Positions 11,003-24,206 of a stretch of DNA of 64,000 nt are shown in pieces (positions within the stretch are counted from its first letter, which is position 1; each line of letters begins with the position of its first letter). The position numbers and the translations under genes are program-made. Origin of the DNA: Microstegium vimineum (taxonomy: Eukaryota; Streptophyta; Magnoliopsida; Poales; Poaceae); assembly GCA_022036555.1 (NCBI GenBank), contig CM039122.1:54758693-54822692 (forward strand). Direction: 5' to 3'. The notes under the pieces were generated by a model. That model saw only the letters and a list, made by a program, of their open reading frames with translations, searched no databases and was not told the origin of the DNA.

Positions 11003-14000
11003 GAGCGGTGCCGCCGTCGGCTAGTTATTGTCTTCCGCCCGGGCCGGGTGGGACGTGGGAGGTGGGACTTGGGAGCCGTGGAGTGTCATGGAAGCTGCCT
11101 AGGCTACTGGTGAACTCTTTCTAATAGGTGCCGGTGCCGGGTCCGGGTCGGGGCCTCGGGGCTACGAAGTCAGTACTGCTTCGCGCGTTTATTTTATGCG
11201 CTTCTCTTTTTTGTTTTCTTTCCTTTTTTTTTTACTTTTCCTTTTCTTTATGTGGCTGACGTGGAAGAGCTGAACAGCAGCTTTCATATTACCAGACATA
11301 GCTGAACAACAGCTTTCATATTACCAGAAGACATTTGAACACATGTATAAACTATTAAATATAGAAAAAAAAACTAACTATATAGGTTGTCTTAAATTTA
11401 CGAGATGACCTAATTACTCTATGATTAAAGACTAATTATCAAATATAAACAAAACTGCTGCAATACAAAATTCCAAAAAAAAAAAAATTAAACAAGGGTT
11501 CGATATCAACGTAAATAAACAATTAATTCTCAAATAATATAATTCTCATTTCTCAAAAAGTTAAATGATTTTAAAATTCAACTAACTCTAAAAAATTAAT
11601 AACATTTGTAATACCACATATATCATTGTATTAATTATTAGATATATTTTTATAATAAACAATTACAGTAACAAAGACATAAATAATAATATTTTTATAA
11701 ATTTAGTCAAACTTACAAAAGTCTCATATCTTTGTATTAATTATGAGATATATTTTTATAATAGACAATTAATAAAGACATAAACATTGACATTTTTATA
11801 AATTTAGTCAAACTTACAAAAGTCTCACTTATCTAGAACCAAAGTTATCTTCTTCTAGAGACGAAGGAAATAAATCTATAACTTCGGACAAAATAGCTAG
11901 ACAAGTGTGTCTAGATACATAGCCTTTGGATGGTATGGAAAACAAAAAAAAAGTAAAACTATAATTCCTATTTTATGTATTTAGTCACTCTAGCGTCATT
12001 TCATTCGTATAAATCACTTGCATGAAAACATATAAAACTTTCTTATGTGTTTCATTTCATTGAAAAACCATGGTAAAGAATATACACATAAACGTCGTTG
12101 TTTCCGTGTGTTTTACTACAATTTATGCAACCATTGATTCCTACAAAAAAAACTATCTTTTTTCATTAATTTGTTTCCCATAAGCATTAACATTTTATTC
12201 TTGTTCCTAATCTTGCAATTTTTTTAATGACACATTCCAAAGAGGGGTGAGAGATTAATCTGGAGTAGTTGAGAAGACATGATGGATACGTGTCCATGTC
12301 ATGGATTTTTTTATGAGTAGTTATTAAGGTGAGATGATCGAGTTTTTGATTGATCTGGTTCTAGTATGATTTGTACTAACTAAGATGTTGAGTCGGTGTG
12401 TGTTGTGTAACATATCTCTTGGTTAGTGAATGTGTAGGTGTTTGATGACAATAGAGAAGGTCACGTGAGGGTAGGGGTGACAGCGGGTTGAGTAATAAGG
12501 TGTGGGTGGGGTAAATACTCGTCTGCGATGATTTTGCTAGCTATGGATACCCCATGGATAATATATTACACATATCTCGTAACTCATGGGTAAATACTCG
12601 TCTGCGATGATTTGAATGTTGGCTTTCTCAACTTATCCAAAACTTTGGTAAGTTGTGTCAATATTTGCTTGTGTTAAGGGTTGTTTGGAAGTTGGAACCC
12701 ATGAAATTTACAGGAATTATATATGGTCAGTTCAATTTCACAAAAAAATGCAGGAAGAGAACGTTCGAAACTGAATCTTAACTTTCACATTTTTCTAGTC
12801 TCTTTCATAAGGTTAGCAGGTATATTGTGATTATATGATCTTGGCAGGAGCTAAAGAGATGTTTAAGTTTGTGTTTAGGACTTATCATTCGTCTAGGGGG
12901 GAAAAAGTCACATTCGGTGTTTGTGTAGTAACATAGCATTCCGGGTGCTATGCTATTCTCTAGTATGGCCGATGTGTGTGTGTGTGTGTTTTTGCATTTC
13001 CCTAAAAGCAATAGAAAATAACTCTGGTGAGCAATTGTGCATGCAAGTGACACCTGCAGTCTACGTGGATACATATCAATCATACCAACCATAAAGACAA
13101 GAAACACTAACGACTTATTCGACTGATTTGCAACTCTAATAATTCTTGTGAAAGAACAACAAATTACATCGTGCATTGTTTTGGACTTGACTCTTGACAC
13201 GATCATGATATCACTGCCCTGCCCAGCGCCATATGTGGCCCCATCTGAAGAGGGAGTCTACCTCCGTTTCATCACCAAAGAAGATGGGAGAAAAGGATCT
13301 GCTACTGGTATTTATTTGCCTATCTGTATCTGGGCGCATGACCCTAAAATGCATTACGTTATGTAATGCGGGTGATTGGAATAAAGCATACTCCAACTAA
13401 TGTATAATGATATAATGGTTCCTGGGCCAATGTATAATGGTATGGTTCTTGGACCAAACAAGAGGCATTATGACACAACAATCCAATTAGATTAGGAAAG
13501 CAAATGAGGATCAGAAAATGCCAAGCAAATTATCATGTATGATCTGGACATCGCAATATATGCGGTTTGCCGGTTTAGACGCAACCACCAAATTTCTATT
13601 TTGTTTTTACCCATGCCAGATGCGACCAACTACCCAAGAATTGCACCGCAAGGAAAAATGTACTACCAGAACCTATGATTCGTGGTGCCGTAGGGTCATT
13701 TTCTGTCTTTTTCAGCAAGAAAAGTGGTATTTCTGTCTTCCTTCAAATGTAGGGTACGAAAACGGAAGCAAACAACAAGCATGTAGGAGTAGGGTAGACC
13801 CTAATGTGTACCCTGGAGGCCATAACCAAACTACAGAGCGTGCGACAAAAATAGACCGGTAGAATCAGAAGGTTTTATGGTCTGACAAAATTTAGGGGGG
13901 AATAAGGGGGGCACCTTGGACTGGTCCCCGTAACACATAGTACAGTACAAACGACCTCTACTACTCCATTGTCCATACTTGAATCTTCCATGGCAAATAG

Positions 14001-14919
14001 TGTACGTAAGTTTGCTGTAAAATTCCTCTCAGGTAATTTTGTTCTACTCCCCACACCCCTGCCGCTGCCATGCTCTGGCTCTGGTGCCGGTATGGACCCG
14101 GCATCCTACATCCAGGGGCACCAGTGCACTGACGCACAGCTGGCCCGTTATTAGCGTTACGGACTTCAGTGCTGGTGCTGCGTGCCGTACAGTTTTTACC
14201 TACCCACCTCTGCTGTACGTAAATGCCCACGCTACTCTACACGGAACAGTAGTTAATTTCGTGCTTGCCGATTGCCATTGCCAGGCACGCAACGCAATGG
14301 CGCGACCGAACCTAACCAACCGACCGGAGACCGGACGGAGCTAGCGTCGCGAGCGCGGTGAAAAAAAAAGGTGCCATTTCGGCGGCCGGCGCTCGGGTGG
14401 CCGCTGCCGCTGCCTGGGCTGCCCTACCTGCGCAGCGCGCGGCGGCGGCAGGCTGGGCAACAGGCAAAGAAGGACGGGGTCTGCCGCCTGGGCCTGGCGA
14501 CTGGCGTCATGCGCCGTGCGGGTCCCCGGGGGTTGGGTCGTTGGGCGCGCCGCGCGCGAGAGCCGAGAGGGGAAACACGCTCGGCGGGGTGGGGTGGAGC
14601 CGCACGGATCCACGGACACGTGATGGCACGCTTCTGCGTGGCAGCTTTGCCTTTGCGCAAAGCCGGCCCGGCCGGCGCTGGCCTGCGTCAAAGCGAGGCA
14701 CGGCTTTTGTGTACTTATTATACATGCTTGTGAGTGTATTGGCAAATACAGTTTTTATTGTCTTTCGACGCTCGCTTTAAAGTTGCAAAAAATGAGCTCG
14801 ATATATACTGTGTGTACATGTGCCCAACGCCCCAACCTCAGAGGGGTTATCGTCGTATCGTATGCTCCTGAAGCTGAAAAACACCTCCTCCGTACAGACT
14901 TAAAGTTCTACTCCGTACC
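11003..14919. other. Gene-poor intergenic stretch
   Basis: After a GC-rich promoter-like 150 bp, the sequence is AT-rich and shows no credible gene. It contains a 34-bp tandem duplication at about 11262-11326 (AGCTGAACAGCAGCTTTCAT), a larger tandem duplication at 11619-11828 (listed separately), a TG microsatellite at about 12972-12990, and a repeated 25-bp phrase (GTAAATACTCGTCTGCGATG at about 12510 and 12590). A GC-rich island at 14340-14700 has open frames on both strands but no recognisable protein. Confidence 0.4.
11619..11828. repeat. Tandem duplication, about 104 bp unit, Stowaway-like
   Basis: Two adjacent diverged copies each run from a TTGTATTAATTA word through GATATATTTTTATAATA to ATAAATTTAGTCAAACTTAC and AAAAGTCTCA. 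The words resemble the interior of Stowaway elements, such as the intact one at 46209-46469. This may be a degenerate Stowaway whose core was duplicated. Confidence 0.6.
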
Positions 14920-14927
14920 TCACAAAC

Positions 14928-15782
14928 CAGTGCCGGCCCTAGGGGCAGGACGCGGGGTGCGACGGTCGAGGGTCCAAGCTGGTGAAGGGCCCAAACTCAG
15001 GTATACAAACCCTTGGGTCCTACAATCTATTAGGTCAGTAAACTAATGAGAAGAGATAAGAGAGACACAGAAGCCAAGAAAACAATGTCATCATTTCTGG
15101 CTTTATTTCCTAGTTTTTTACCACGGCCCTCGGCGGAGAAGAGGTGAGGAGCAATACCACATTCTGACCGTGAGTTCGCGACGTGGCAACGCATGCACAT
15201 GGAGAACGGTACAAGACGGTAGCGAGCAGACATGACTCCATGAAGACAGCATCTTGGTTCTTGCCTTCTTCCGAATTGTGATCGCCGATCAGTTGATTTA
15301 GTTCAAGTTCAAGCCCTAGGTATTTTTCCTTGTTTATTTTTGATCTAAATTAGATATTTATATAGTAATCCAAACTTCTAGTATTTTGTACTTATATAAT
15401 CATGTTTTTCTTCTAATTTAGGTGTTAGAATTTTAGAATGTTACCTAAGAAACATTCGTCAAGGCCTGAGAAAATAAAACTAGAAAAACAAGAAGATTAG
15501 TTTATTCAAACAAAAAAAATGTTATACATGAGTTTTTTCAAGCTTCAAATAGTTGTATTCTTCTTTAAGGTAATCATATTAGTTCTAGAAGTAAAAATAT
15601 ATTGATTTTATAGTTTAAATTATTCTTCGATAATTATCAGACACGTTGAATTAAAAATATAGATTTACTTTCGCTTTACAAGTGAAATTAGTGCCTATAT
15701 ATCATAAAATTTTAAACATGTTCAAGAGAGGCCGTCATGGTAAGTTCGCCAGAGGGCCCTTAAAAACTTAGGACTAGCACTG
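14928..15782 (+). mobile_element. Non-autonomous hAT element with perfect 8-bp target duplication
   Basis: The element is bounded by imperfect terminal inverted repeats, CAGTGCCGGCCCTAG on the left and the complement of CAGTGCTAGTCCTAAG on the right. The 8-bp target-site duplication TCACAAAC is exact at 14920-14927 and 15783-15790. An 8-bp duplication and CAG...CTG ends are diagnostic of hAT transposons. Inside, at about 15437, a short frame starts MLPKKHSSRPEKIKLEKQ and then stops. This resembles the N-terminus of plant hAT transposases of the zinc-finger/dimerisation group (inference), so the element looks like an internal deletion of an autonomous parent. At 855 bp it cannot encode an active transposase. 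Confidence 0.88.
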
Positions 15783-15790
15783 TCACAAAC

Positions 15791-18700
15791 GTAGCAAAAA
15801 TTCGCAGAGAGAGAGAGAGACTGTCTATATATCTAGTGAACCGCAGTTCATTTGAGTATTTGACCTTGGACTGAACAGAACAGAGGGAGATCTTTTCTCT
15901 CTAGAACGTTTGTACGAAACGGCTCGCATAATATTCAGTGGGGCACCACAAGAGCTGATGAGCAGGAGCGAGATTGATTGAGCTGGATCATTGCCATGCA
16001 CGTACTTTGCATGGAATTAGGTCTCTCCATTATTTCACATGGCAATGTATACTCATCAGGGGAGACGAGGGGAGAGGTACGGCCTGTATAGAGCGTCAAC
16101 AGGGCGTGACTGACTGGCAGATTCTCGCCACGTGGCAAGTTGTCGTCGGCAGGTGGAATATATGTGTATGGCCTCAAAACGAGTACTCCTAAGTTGTGTT
16201 CATCCAGGCATAAATGCAACTGCAGACGTTACATGGTTACAACACTGTACAAGCATAGGACCTCAAACACCGATATGATCCACGGTGATGTCGTGGTCTT
16301 GGTATATAGCTATACCACGGCAGTAGAATGACCCTGATCCGGAATCCAAACAATATTGCGCGTCCAAATCGGCATCAGGTGCGCATCCATGGGCATCACA
16401 CAGCTGTGCGATCCGTCGGCGATTGCCTGCGTTCTCTGCATCCAGATGGATGGATGAGACGTACTACGGCGAGTCCAGGACAAGGAGACTAGTACTCTAC
16501 AGGAGAAGTTGCGCTGGTGCATCTGCCGTTGCCGCTGCCTTCCCAAATCCCAATCCCATGCGACGTGTGATCCCCCGCCGCGCGCATGTGACACTGTGAG
16601 TTGTGATCTTTTTTACGCGCGCGGAACGGGGGATGTTCCCGCCGATCTGCGCAGTGCACTGCATTCCCTTCTCCCCGTCAGTATCACTCGGGCACTGTTC
16701 ATCACTACTGGCATTTTGACATTTCGTGCATTAGTCAATTTCAGCTGGAATTAGAAGCGCGTCAGGGTGTACTAGTACTACTGTAGTATGTATGATGGCG
16801 TTCAGAATGATTTTCGTCAACTTCAAGTGGACGGTGCATGATCATGTTTTCAGCGAAGAAAGGATTACCACGCACAAGAGCTGATCATGGCCCCCCATAC
16901 CATTTGGCTAGCTTGGTAGCAACTGGCAAGTGCCAGGATCAGCGGATCGTATTGAATTGCAAGGGATCCACGGCCACACCCACACCGGCGGGCCTGTGCT
17001 GTGTGCTGATAGGCGAATCTAGGCAGATGCTCAAGCGAATGCCTCTACTTGATTGGATGTTGGGCTCCAAAGAGACATCTTCGAGTGCGGCCAGGAGATC
17101 GATATGAATGAACCGTTTCTCAGGGTAACATAACATGCATTGCATCATCAAAATTTGAGATGTCGACAGCTTCCATTGACGGGTACTCCTATATAATTAT
17201 GTACTATGAGCGTGTTGTTGCTGTTGTCAATTAATGTATTGGCCCTGAATTATTCAGTCAACTACTTCTGCCAATTATTAACTGGACTAGCATTCGGAAC
17301 ACCTTCTACAAAGAAAAAAAAAAGCTCCATGAAAGAAACAAAAAAAATTTCCGGTTGCAATTTAAGAAAATTTGTTAAACAAGAGAAAGAAGAAAATTGG
17401 TTAAACAAGAGATGAAGAGTGCGATAACACAACTTCTAGTCAAAAACTACATGCGACACGTAACGTTTCGCGGGTACAACTACAACCAGCTTTTTACTAA
17501 CCACCACCAAGCAGCTAGCTATCTTGATTCTCAAAGCATTGGTTGTAAAATGCCACTATACATCTGCGGTTGTTAGCACACCTCATAAAAACACACTGTT
17601 AGCACCGCATGATAATAAAGAGGTTAAGTACTGTAAAGTGCATGGTACATGCAATGCAATCACGTGAGGGTACTGAGCGAAAACGGATGCGCCACTTTAT
17701 GTATCATCCCGGCATCAACGCGTACGAGGACCACAATTCCTTGGCTTATAAATGCTCACTGCTACCTACAGCTAGTTTCGTTCGATTCCGTTGCCGCTTG
17801 GAGACATCGCTGTGTATCCCTCCTGAGAATCGTTGCATGCGGATGCGGCAAGCTGATGAATGAACAATCTTCGACACATTTCCTGTGAATAGAAATCCAG
17901 TCACCAAGGAGCTTTCGTCACGATGGTTTTTCGGCTGATAAATCAGTTAATGTTGTTTTGTTATGTTAGAAAAAAAAATACTATAACACTACTAATATAA
18001 TAGTCTGAGTTCAAATAAATAGGATTAGTGTAGAGGAGGAGAGTGTCCCCTACCAAATGGCTTATTGCCTGAATTCACGCGTGTGGGGGAAGAGGGACAC
18101 GGACATGGCAGCGCGAGAGAGGGCTGCCGATTGATTCAGTGATGGTTCTGACCGCGGACGCAGCAGCATGTTTGGTGGCTGCCGAGTCACTGTCCCACAG
18201 TCCTCGCACTCGCACGCAGAGTCTCTGTCATTGCAGTGCAGACTTGCTGCCCCGAGGCAGAGGCAGGCCGGTGGCATGTTGTTGCCCTTGATGGCCGTGG
18301 TGTGTCCCCCTGCCATCGGAAGCGAAGCGGAATGCCATGCCATGTCGCAGCCGAGGGGAGCCCAAGGACGCAGCGAGAAAAGGCTGCAGCGTTGGCCATT
18401 GGGTACTTTATTACTTTGGGGGTTAGATTATGTCTCCTCCCAATTAGTAGTATCACCACATGCGCGCGCGGCACTATCATGGGTGGCCCCGTCACGCCGG
18501 CCATGTGCCAGCCTTTCTTGGACCCCGGAAAGAAAGAAAGAAAGAAAGAAAAATAATCCCTAGCGATCATCACCCCCTGCCACAGGCCACAGCACACCCC
18601 ACCAAAATGCTACGGCTGCTACATTGGGGATTTGGGGCACTGTAAATTGATGATAGCCTTTCGATTTGTTTTTGCTGTAAACTTCAAGAAAAACTAACGC

Positions 18701-18824
18701 ATCTCAAGAGATTTCATCGAATTTCCGCAGAGGCTTGATCGGCTACGATCGAGGCGCAGGTTGTTGGTCCCGAAATTAAATTCACTAGATCATCAGGTGC
18801 CCTTCGGGCGCCCTACAATTTACA
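15791..18824. other. Intergenic, no gene seen
   Basis: Mixed-composition DNA with scattered short open frames and no motif I can support. A (GAAA)n microsatellite lies at 18528-18553. Confidence 0.4.
18528..18553. repeat. (GAAA)n microsatellite
   Basis: Six or so tandem GAAA units in a row. A simple repeat. Confidence 0.9.
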
Positions 18825-18922
18825 AATCAGAAGCTACTATATTATCACTCTAGGTAGATACATACGTAATAATTTGTAAAAAAACAGAAGCTACTATACT
18901 ATCACTCTAGGTAGATACATAT
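18825..18922. repeat. Tandem duplication, 58-bp period
   Basis: CAGAAGCTACTATA-TATCACTCTAGGTAGATACATA occurs twice, about 58 bp apart, with one or two mismatches. Confidence 0.8.
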
Positions 18923-19245
18923 ATAATTGTATTCAAATGGAAAACTCTTCAGCATCTAAGATGAGGCATATTATATACTAACAGATATATCACACAAATT
19001 ATGAAACAGTAACATAACCTCCATATCCTAATTTTAAAATAAAATGAATTTCTTATGGTGTTCTAAATCAACTAAACATGCAGATAATCTTCAATCTTGA
19101 TACCATGAAACAGGTGTTATGTACCTCAAGCTAAGATAATTTTCTTATTATTTTCAGAATCAAATTATGAATACAACTGCACGATATCTAGTTTACTAAT
19201 ACAACAATAAGTTTTTCAATGCTAAATGTGCGATGTTGAGCAGCA

Positions 19246-19378
19246 GACATCAATGTCGTCCTTTAGCAACATGCAGATCAGCTTGGGGCAGTGCAACTCT
19301 AAGAAATCAAGGCATCGTCAATGCCGTCCTTTTGCAACAAGTAGATCAGTTAGAGTGCAACTCCAAGGAATGCATGTT
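19246..19378. repeat. Diverged tandem duplication, about 66-bp period
   Basis: Two adjacent copies share CATCAATGTCGTCCTTT/CGTCAATGCCGTCCTTT, then GCAACA, AGATCAG, GTGCAACTC and AAGGAAT-like words. They are diverged, so the duplication is not recent. Confidence 0.6.
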
Positions 19379-19379
19379 C

Positions 19380-21089
19380 AAGATGAATAGCCAATTCATA
19401 GAGCTATCTTGCCTGCAAAGGATGCAGTGATATTTATATCAGCATAATAGCTACTACAAATATGCAACCTACATCTTGAAGGAAAAATCTTGTCTGATTA
19501 TAGTCAAGTCATATAGCTAATGGTTGCACTTGTTACGTATAACCATTTTCAGGGATAGCACAAAGAAATAATCATAATAAAATAATCAAATAAGTGAAGT
19601 ATCTCATAGTTTATCATTGTCAGATTATGATTTGTCAAATCTAGAAGTAAAAAACATGAGAATTCTTGCTTTACAGTATCATTGCTAACATCATGCCTGT
19701 GAATGTTCTTGTACTTCACTATTAAGCAATTTCGACCAAATAGTAATTCAGGATAAGTGTTATTTAACAAATGATTAAATTGTATAAAGCAAGAAAGCAC
19801 AACTCATGTACTACACAATCCATTTGTAATATCAACATCAGGCACCGTGACTACTCTAACATAGCCTTTCATCAGGCTCATTAACAGGTATAGAGTTTGC
19901 TATTGTGAGAAAGCATTATAGTGGGACTACCATACTGATGATAATCCATGAATGATACTGAAAAATTGACAAATTTTATCGAAGGAATTATGCACTATGC
20001 ACCACATCCGATAATTCCACCAATGTTATTTTTTGGGAGATTCGCAGGTTTATCATGCTAACAGTCAAAGAAATGCAACCCATTATCAAAGCAACATTGC
20101 AAATAAATCTGGGATTGTTTAATACATCATCATCAGTGCCTGCAAAACTGAAGAAAAGAAAGGAACCATTACCGGCATATGCAACTTTAATCAAGATTTG
20201 TAGTATGGCAGCAACAAAAATTTTAGAAACCCCTAAGGAGGTAGCTATCCAAAAGCTTCAAAATGAATCTCCAAGTGATAGAAGGTTGTTTTTATTTGCA
20301 GGTAATTATTCTTAGCATGGATCTTGAGGCGAACACCTTGAATATGGCATTTGGTCTTCCTGTAAGGCATTGCATCAAACACCTTAAGCATCTGTACTGT
20401 CCACCAGCAGGTATCGAGGAACAAAGGGTAAACAAATATCAAATTCAGGGTCACCAAGGATGATGCTAGCAAAGACCGTAGCTTAAGCTGGTACCTTAGC
20501 AGGATGGGTGTGCTTTCTTGACAAGCGTTGTGCCTCGCGTGCTAGCTTCACCGACTGCTGCCCTCCTTCACGGATTGAGGGGAAGGTCGGAGCCTAGATC
20601 TCAGTGCTTTGACAGAAGAACGCGGTGGAGAGAAGATGTGTAGGTAGCTATTAGATTGGACTAACAGAGCAAGAAAGCAGGGGTAAGAAAGAGATAGCAT
20701 CACACCATCGACACCGTCGCCGAGCCCGTTGTCGCCGGCCATCAGATCCTCAGCCGCCGTTGTCACTTCCAAGGTCCTCTACGGTGCTAACAAGGAAGCC
20801 TGGACCCACCGACCATCAGATACACGGTCGCATCGACTGGAATAGAGAAGAAGGAGATGCTCTCGTCTCAACTCGGCCCAATACAGCGACTCAACCCAAC
20901 GTGAAGCTGAGCGGCCCTGAATGGATGAAGTAGCACAAATGTATAGGCGAGAAGAGACGGCAACATGTAACAAACCTGATTTTTCTCAAAAAAATGTAAC
21001 AAACCTGATAAACTACGGAACTAAATCATTCCTCGTCCTATACTGTTTTTCCCGTCCTCCCAAATCCTCTCCTTCCTGGTTGATGCTAA
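19380..21089. other. Transcribed-looking but unassigned region
   Basis: Two minus-strand frames have somewhat gene-like composition. One at about 20490-20565 reads GQQSVKLAREAQRLSRK. The other at about 20330-20460 contains VFDAMPYRKTKCHIQ. They are separated by stops and could be exons of a small gene or a captured gene fragment. I recognise no family and could not build a complete spliced model, so no gene is claimed. Confidence 0.25.
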
Positions 21090-21559
21090 CATTTGATATC
21101 AGCTTCCAGATCTCCCATCCTGAACCCTAGTCTTCTTCCCCACCCCCACTACACTCGTCTCCAGAGATATCGAGGTGCTATGGAGCCGAATTTCAAGCTT
21201 CTCCTCGACGAGATGTCAAACCTCAATCGTCGTTTCGTCGAGCAGGGTGACCAATGGAGCCACCAGTTCTCCGACCTGCATCGCGGCTTGCGTATCTGGA
21301 GCACGGCCTTGCCGACTGCTCCACCTCCATCGACGCCCATGTCGACGACCTGGCAACTTCGCATGCCGCCAGCTACGCGGCTATCTCTCGCCGTGGCGTC
21401 GTCCTGGAGACTGCTCCGGCGGTGTCCATCAACCCTGTTGTGGCGAGCCGTCTCTCAACCATTGAGGCCAACTACGCCGACCCATCTCTAGGCTGGTGTA
21501 GCCCTCGCGCTCGCGTTCGCGTTCGAGTTCGCCTGGCGGCGCTTGACAAGGCTTCATAG
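21090..21559 (+). pseudogene. Retrotransposon gag-like start, frameshifted remnant
   Basis: Sequence at about 21091-21106 (TTTGATATCAGCTTCC) is a degenerate match to the initiator-methionine tRNA primer-binding site that follows the 5' LTR in many plant elements. At 21180 an ATG opens a frame beginning MEPNFKLLLDEMSNL, the style of the N-terminus of grass retrotransposon gag proteins. The sensible reading moves to another frame near 21285 (RLAYLEHGLADC, then SRRGVVLETAPAVSINPVV) and ends at a stop at 21559. No downstream polyprotein is present. I interpret this as a truncated, mutated retroelement 5' end. Confidence 0.55.
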
Positions 21560-22776
21560 GGAGGAGAAGACACGGGGGGTGGCGGCGGGGGAGGATAGAC
21601 CGAGAGAGAGAGAGGGATTGAGAGGAACGACTGAATGAGGAGGGAGGCTAGGGTTCGGACCGCCTTGCGCTAGAGTTGGGTACGCCGAAGCGGGGGGTTC
21701 TTCGCAAAATGTTAAGGGTATTTTTGCAAAAACGGTGAGTTTGTCGAATTGTGTCTTCTTCGTGTTGAAATAAATTTTACATAAGAGGCTTAGTAATAAA
21801 ATATCTAAGACACGAATACTGTTCATAGGAGTCAGGATGAATCGTGGTTTGATTTCATAAGTAATAAAGGATTTTTTTCGCAAAATATATAAAAACGCGT
21901 GTCAATCTATCGAGAGACCACCGATGCTTCGATTCTTCTGGTGCGAGCGGAGGACAGTGAGTTTTAATAACTCCGATTTTGTCCCCTACTAGTAGTGTCC
22001 ATAATGCACGCTGGACCACCGGTGGAGCGAGCTTTGGAAACATCCATTCACCGGCGCCCGTGATGCTGTGGCACCTGTCCTTATCAGATTTTTTTTAATA
22101 TATAGATTTGTATGTAAATTAGTCAAAAAAGTAGCCGTGGGTTGTCGCGCTCGACCGCGAGGAAAAAAAAAGGAATGAAACCGAGTCGTCGATGATTGTG
22201 AATTATGGAGAGGTCGATATGCAGAGCTGTGCAATCGTAGGGTTCTAACAACCCTTTGCTAGCTAGTCGACACGCTTAGGAGTCAAGCAATGCTCTGTCG
22301 GTCCAGGTGTTACCGCCTGAGCTGTGACATACTATTGGTCATCCATCCTGTACTGCCATGTTTCGCTTTTCTGAACCGATCCATCACCGGCCGTAGTAGT
22401 ATTCAAGGTTAGCGATCCTATACGTCGTTGGAGGCCTGGAGTAGACGATGCGTGCACATTCCTAGAGTTCTGGATACATCGTACTCGTGACAGCCTTCTC
22501 CGAACCGAAGCTGCTGGACTGACGTGTACGTGGAGGCTGTGAAAGCACCAACCACCGTGCTGCGCAGTCACCATGCTGTGCAGTCGAGCGTTCTCACTGC
22601 CTAATTCACCATCATGCATAGTATATGCATAACTAGCGTTGAGATAAAGATAACTCTTCATCATCATCTATTATTTCGACAATGCATGCAACGAGAAACA
22701 TTTTAGTGACTGTACGTTAGGACACGTAGTACGTACGTGCTACTGTGTACTGATGATGACTTCGCCTTCGATCTTA
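21560..22776. other. Intergenic, no gene seen
   Basis: No supported gene. A GA-rich stretch (about 21570-21660) follows the gag-like remnant and could be its leader or an unrelated 5' untranslated-like tract. Confidence 0.35.
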
Positions 22777-23055
22777 GAGCAACTCCAGTGGAGCCCTTAA
22801 ACAGGCCTCTATTTTAAATATAAGGATTTGGTTCAAAAAAATCCGCTCCAATGTACCTCCTATTTAGACTCCCATTTTAGAAGGACTCTCAAAGTTTAGT
22901 TTTGGGTCCTCAGGAAAAAGGCTCTCCTATTCCTCTCCCTCTAAATTAGGGGTTATGGCTGGAGTTGGACTTTGAATTTGACCCTTAAATTTTGCAGACC
23001 ACCTCCCAAATGAAAATATAAGGGTTTGATTTAGCACCGGTGGCTAGAGATGCTC
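22777..23055. mobile_element. Tourist-type MITE (279 bp)
   Basis: Terminal inverted repeats GAGCAACTCCAG and CTAGAGATGCTC (complementary with few mismatches) are flanked by TTA on both sides (22774-22776 and 23056-23058). A 3-bp TTA duplication indicates the PIF/Harbinger (Tourist) class. It has no coding capacity. Confidence 0.8.
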
Positions 23056-24206
23056 TTAGGTGAGCTAATGAGAAAGATCACATAGGGGAAGTCCTTGGCT
23101 GCAGTAGGTAGGTTAGGTTGATGCGTGCTGCTCACCTAATGTACAAGCGTACGAAAGAGAGAGACTAGAGGCTTTGCCGCGAGAAGAGTTAGCGTTGAAA
23201 TCCTTTTTGGTAGTAAGGCGAAATATTTGAGGTAGCTTGCGTTTCCCTACCAGAAAGAAAAAAGGCACAAAAGTCTCTGTTTCTTCAGCCCTCCGGGAAC
23301 TTTATTACTTGGCCTGCCTGCATCTGCATGCGTAGCGTAGGACAAGCTAATTAACTGCGTATCCCACTGCTGATTAAGCGTGCCACCTTTGCTTGCTCTG
23401 AACTCCATGGAGTGGTACCTTTTTTACTAGTAGTAGCTAGGATGGAGTACATGAAAGACAGCTTAACTAATTTTAGGCTGATCTAATAATTATGAACATG
23501 TGTAGTACATGGCAAAACGTTAATTACTCCTGGTACTAGACTTGTTGTATGGTTTTGCATTTCNNNNNNNNNNNNNNNNNNNNNNNNNNNNNNNNNNNNN
23601 NNNNNNNNNNNNNNNNNNNNNNNNNNNNNNNNNNNNNNNNNNNNNNNNNNNNNNNNNNNNNNNCTGCTGGGCTTTTCCCCGCGCCCACGAAAGAACAAAG
23701 CGTTATTTTGCTGTCTCCGTCTTCATGCAACGTTTACGTATAGTCGCAGACGCTGCGCACTAGGTTTTCTGGGCCGAGCCGAAAACTTTTTTAGTTAGAG
23801 GATACGTGCAAGTTATTCTCTCCTGGGCCGCATTTTAATTAATGGGCCGAAAACTTTTTAGTTTGAAATCAAATTCGCGACACGAACGCTGAACGTAATT
23901 GCAGCGACGGGAGCCGTTGACGTCAGCAGTTCAACAAAGCGTCCAAATATTGCAACCTGTGCTAGTTTATTCAGGTGCGTACTGCGTACAGTACATGCCG
24001 AGAAATTTGCCTAGCTGGACTCAGTCTGTGTATGCTGCTCCCTCCCTCTACGGCTCTACATTACATGGTTTATTAGTTTGTGTATATTCTCTACTGATTT
24101 TTGTGTAAATCAAGAATCAAAAGCTCCTTTTTGTAGTATATATATAGTGCTAGGCTGCTCGCTGTAGTGATTTGTGTCACCGGTGGAAAGCTCTGGATTC
24201 CGAGCA
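23056..24206. other. Intergenic, includes assembly gap
   Basis: No gene seen. The 100-N gap lies inside. The right end is 3' flank of the minus-strand GDSL gene. Confidence 0.4.
23564..23663. other. Assembly gap (100 N)
   Basis: Exactly 100 unknown bases, the conventional placeholder for a gap of unknown size. Confidence 0.99.

Noticed and set aside
10463..11113. 216-residue plus-strand frame antisense to the TOR1-like exon 1
   Set aside because: Its low-complexity Gly/Arg/Glu composition mirrors the Ala-rich minus-strand HEAT coding sequence. A shadow.
14341..14780. Several 70-140 residue frames in a GC island
   Set aside because: Frames on both strands with no recognisable domain, no splice support and Pro/Arg-rich composition.
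17640..17860. Possible tRNA or microRNA precursor (GTTCGATTCCG word near 17777)
   Set aside because: No acceptor stem or cloverleaf can be built around it, and no known plant microRNA sequence was recognised in the window.
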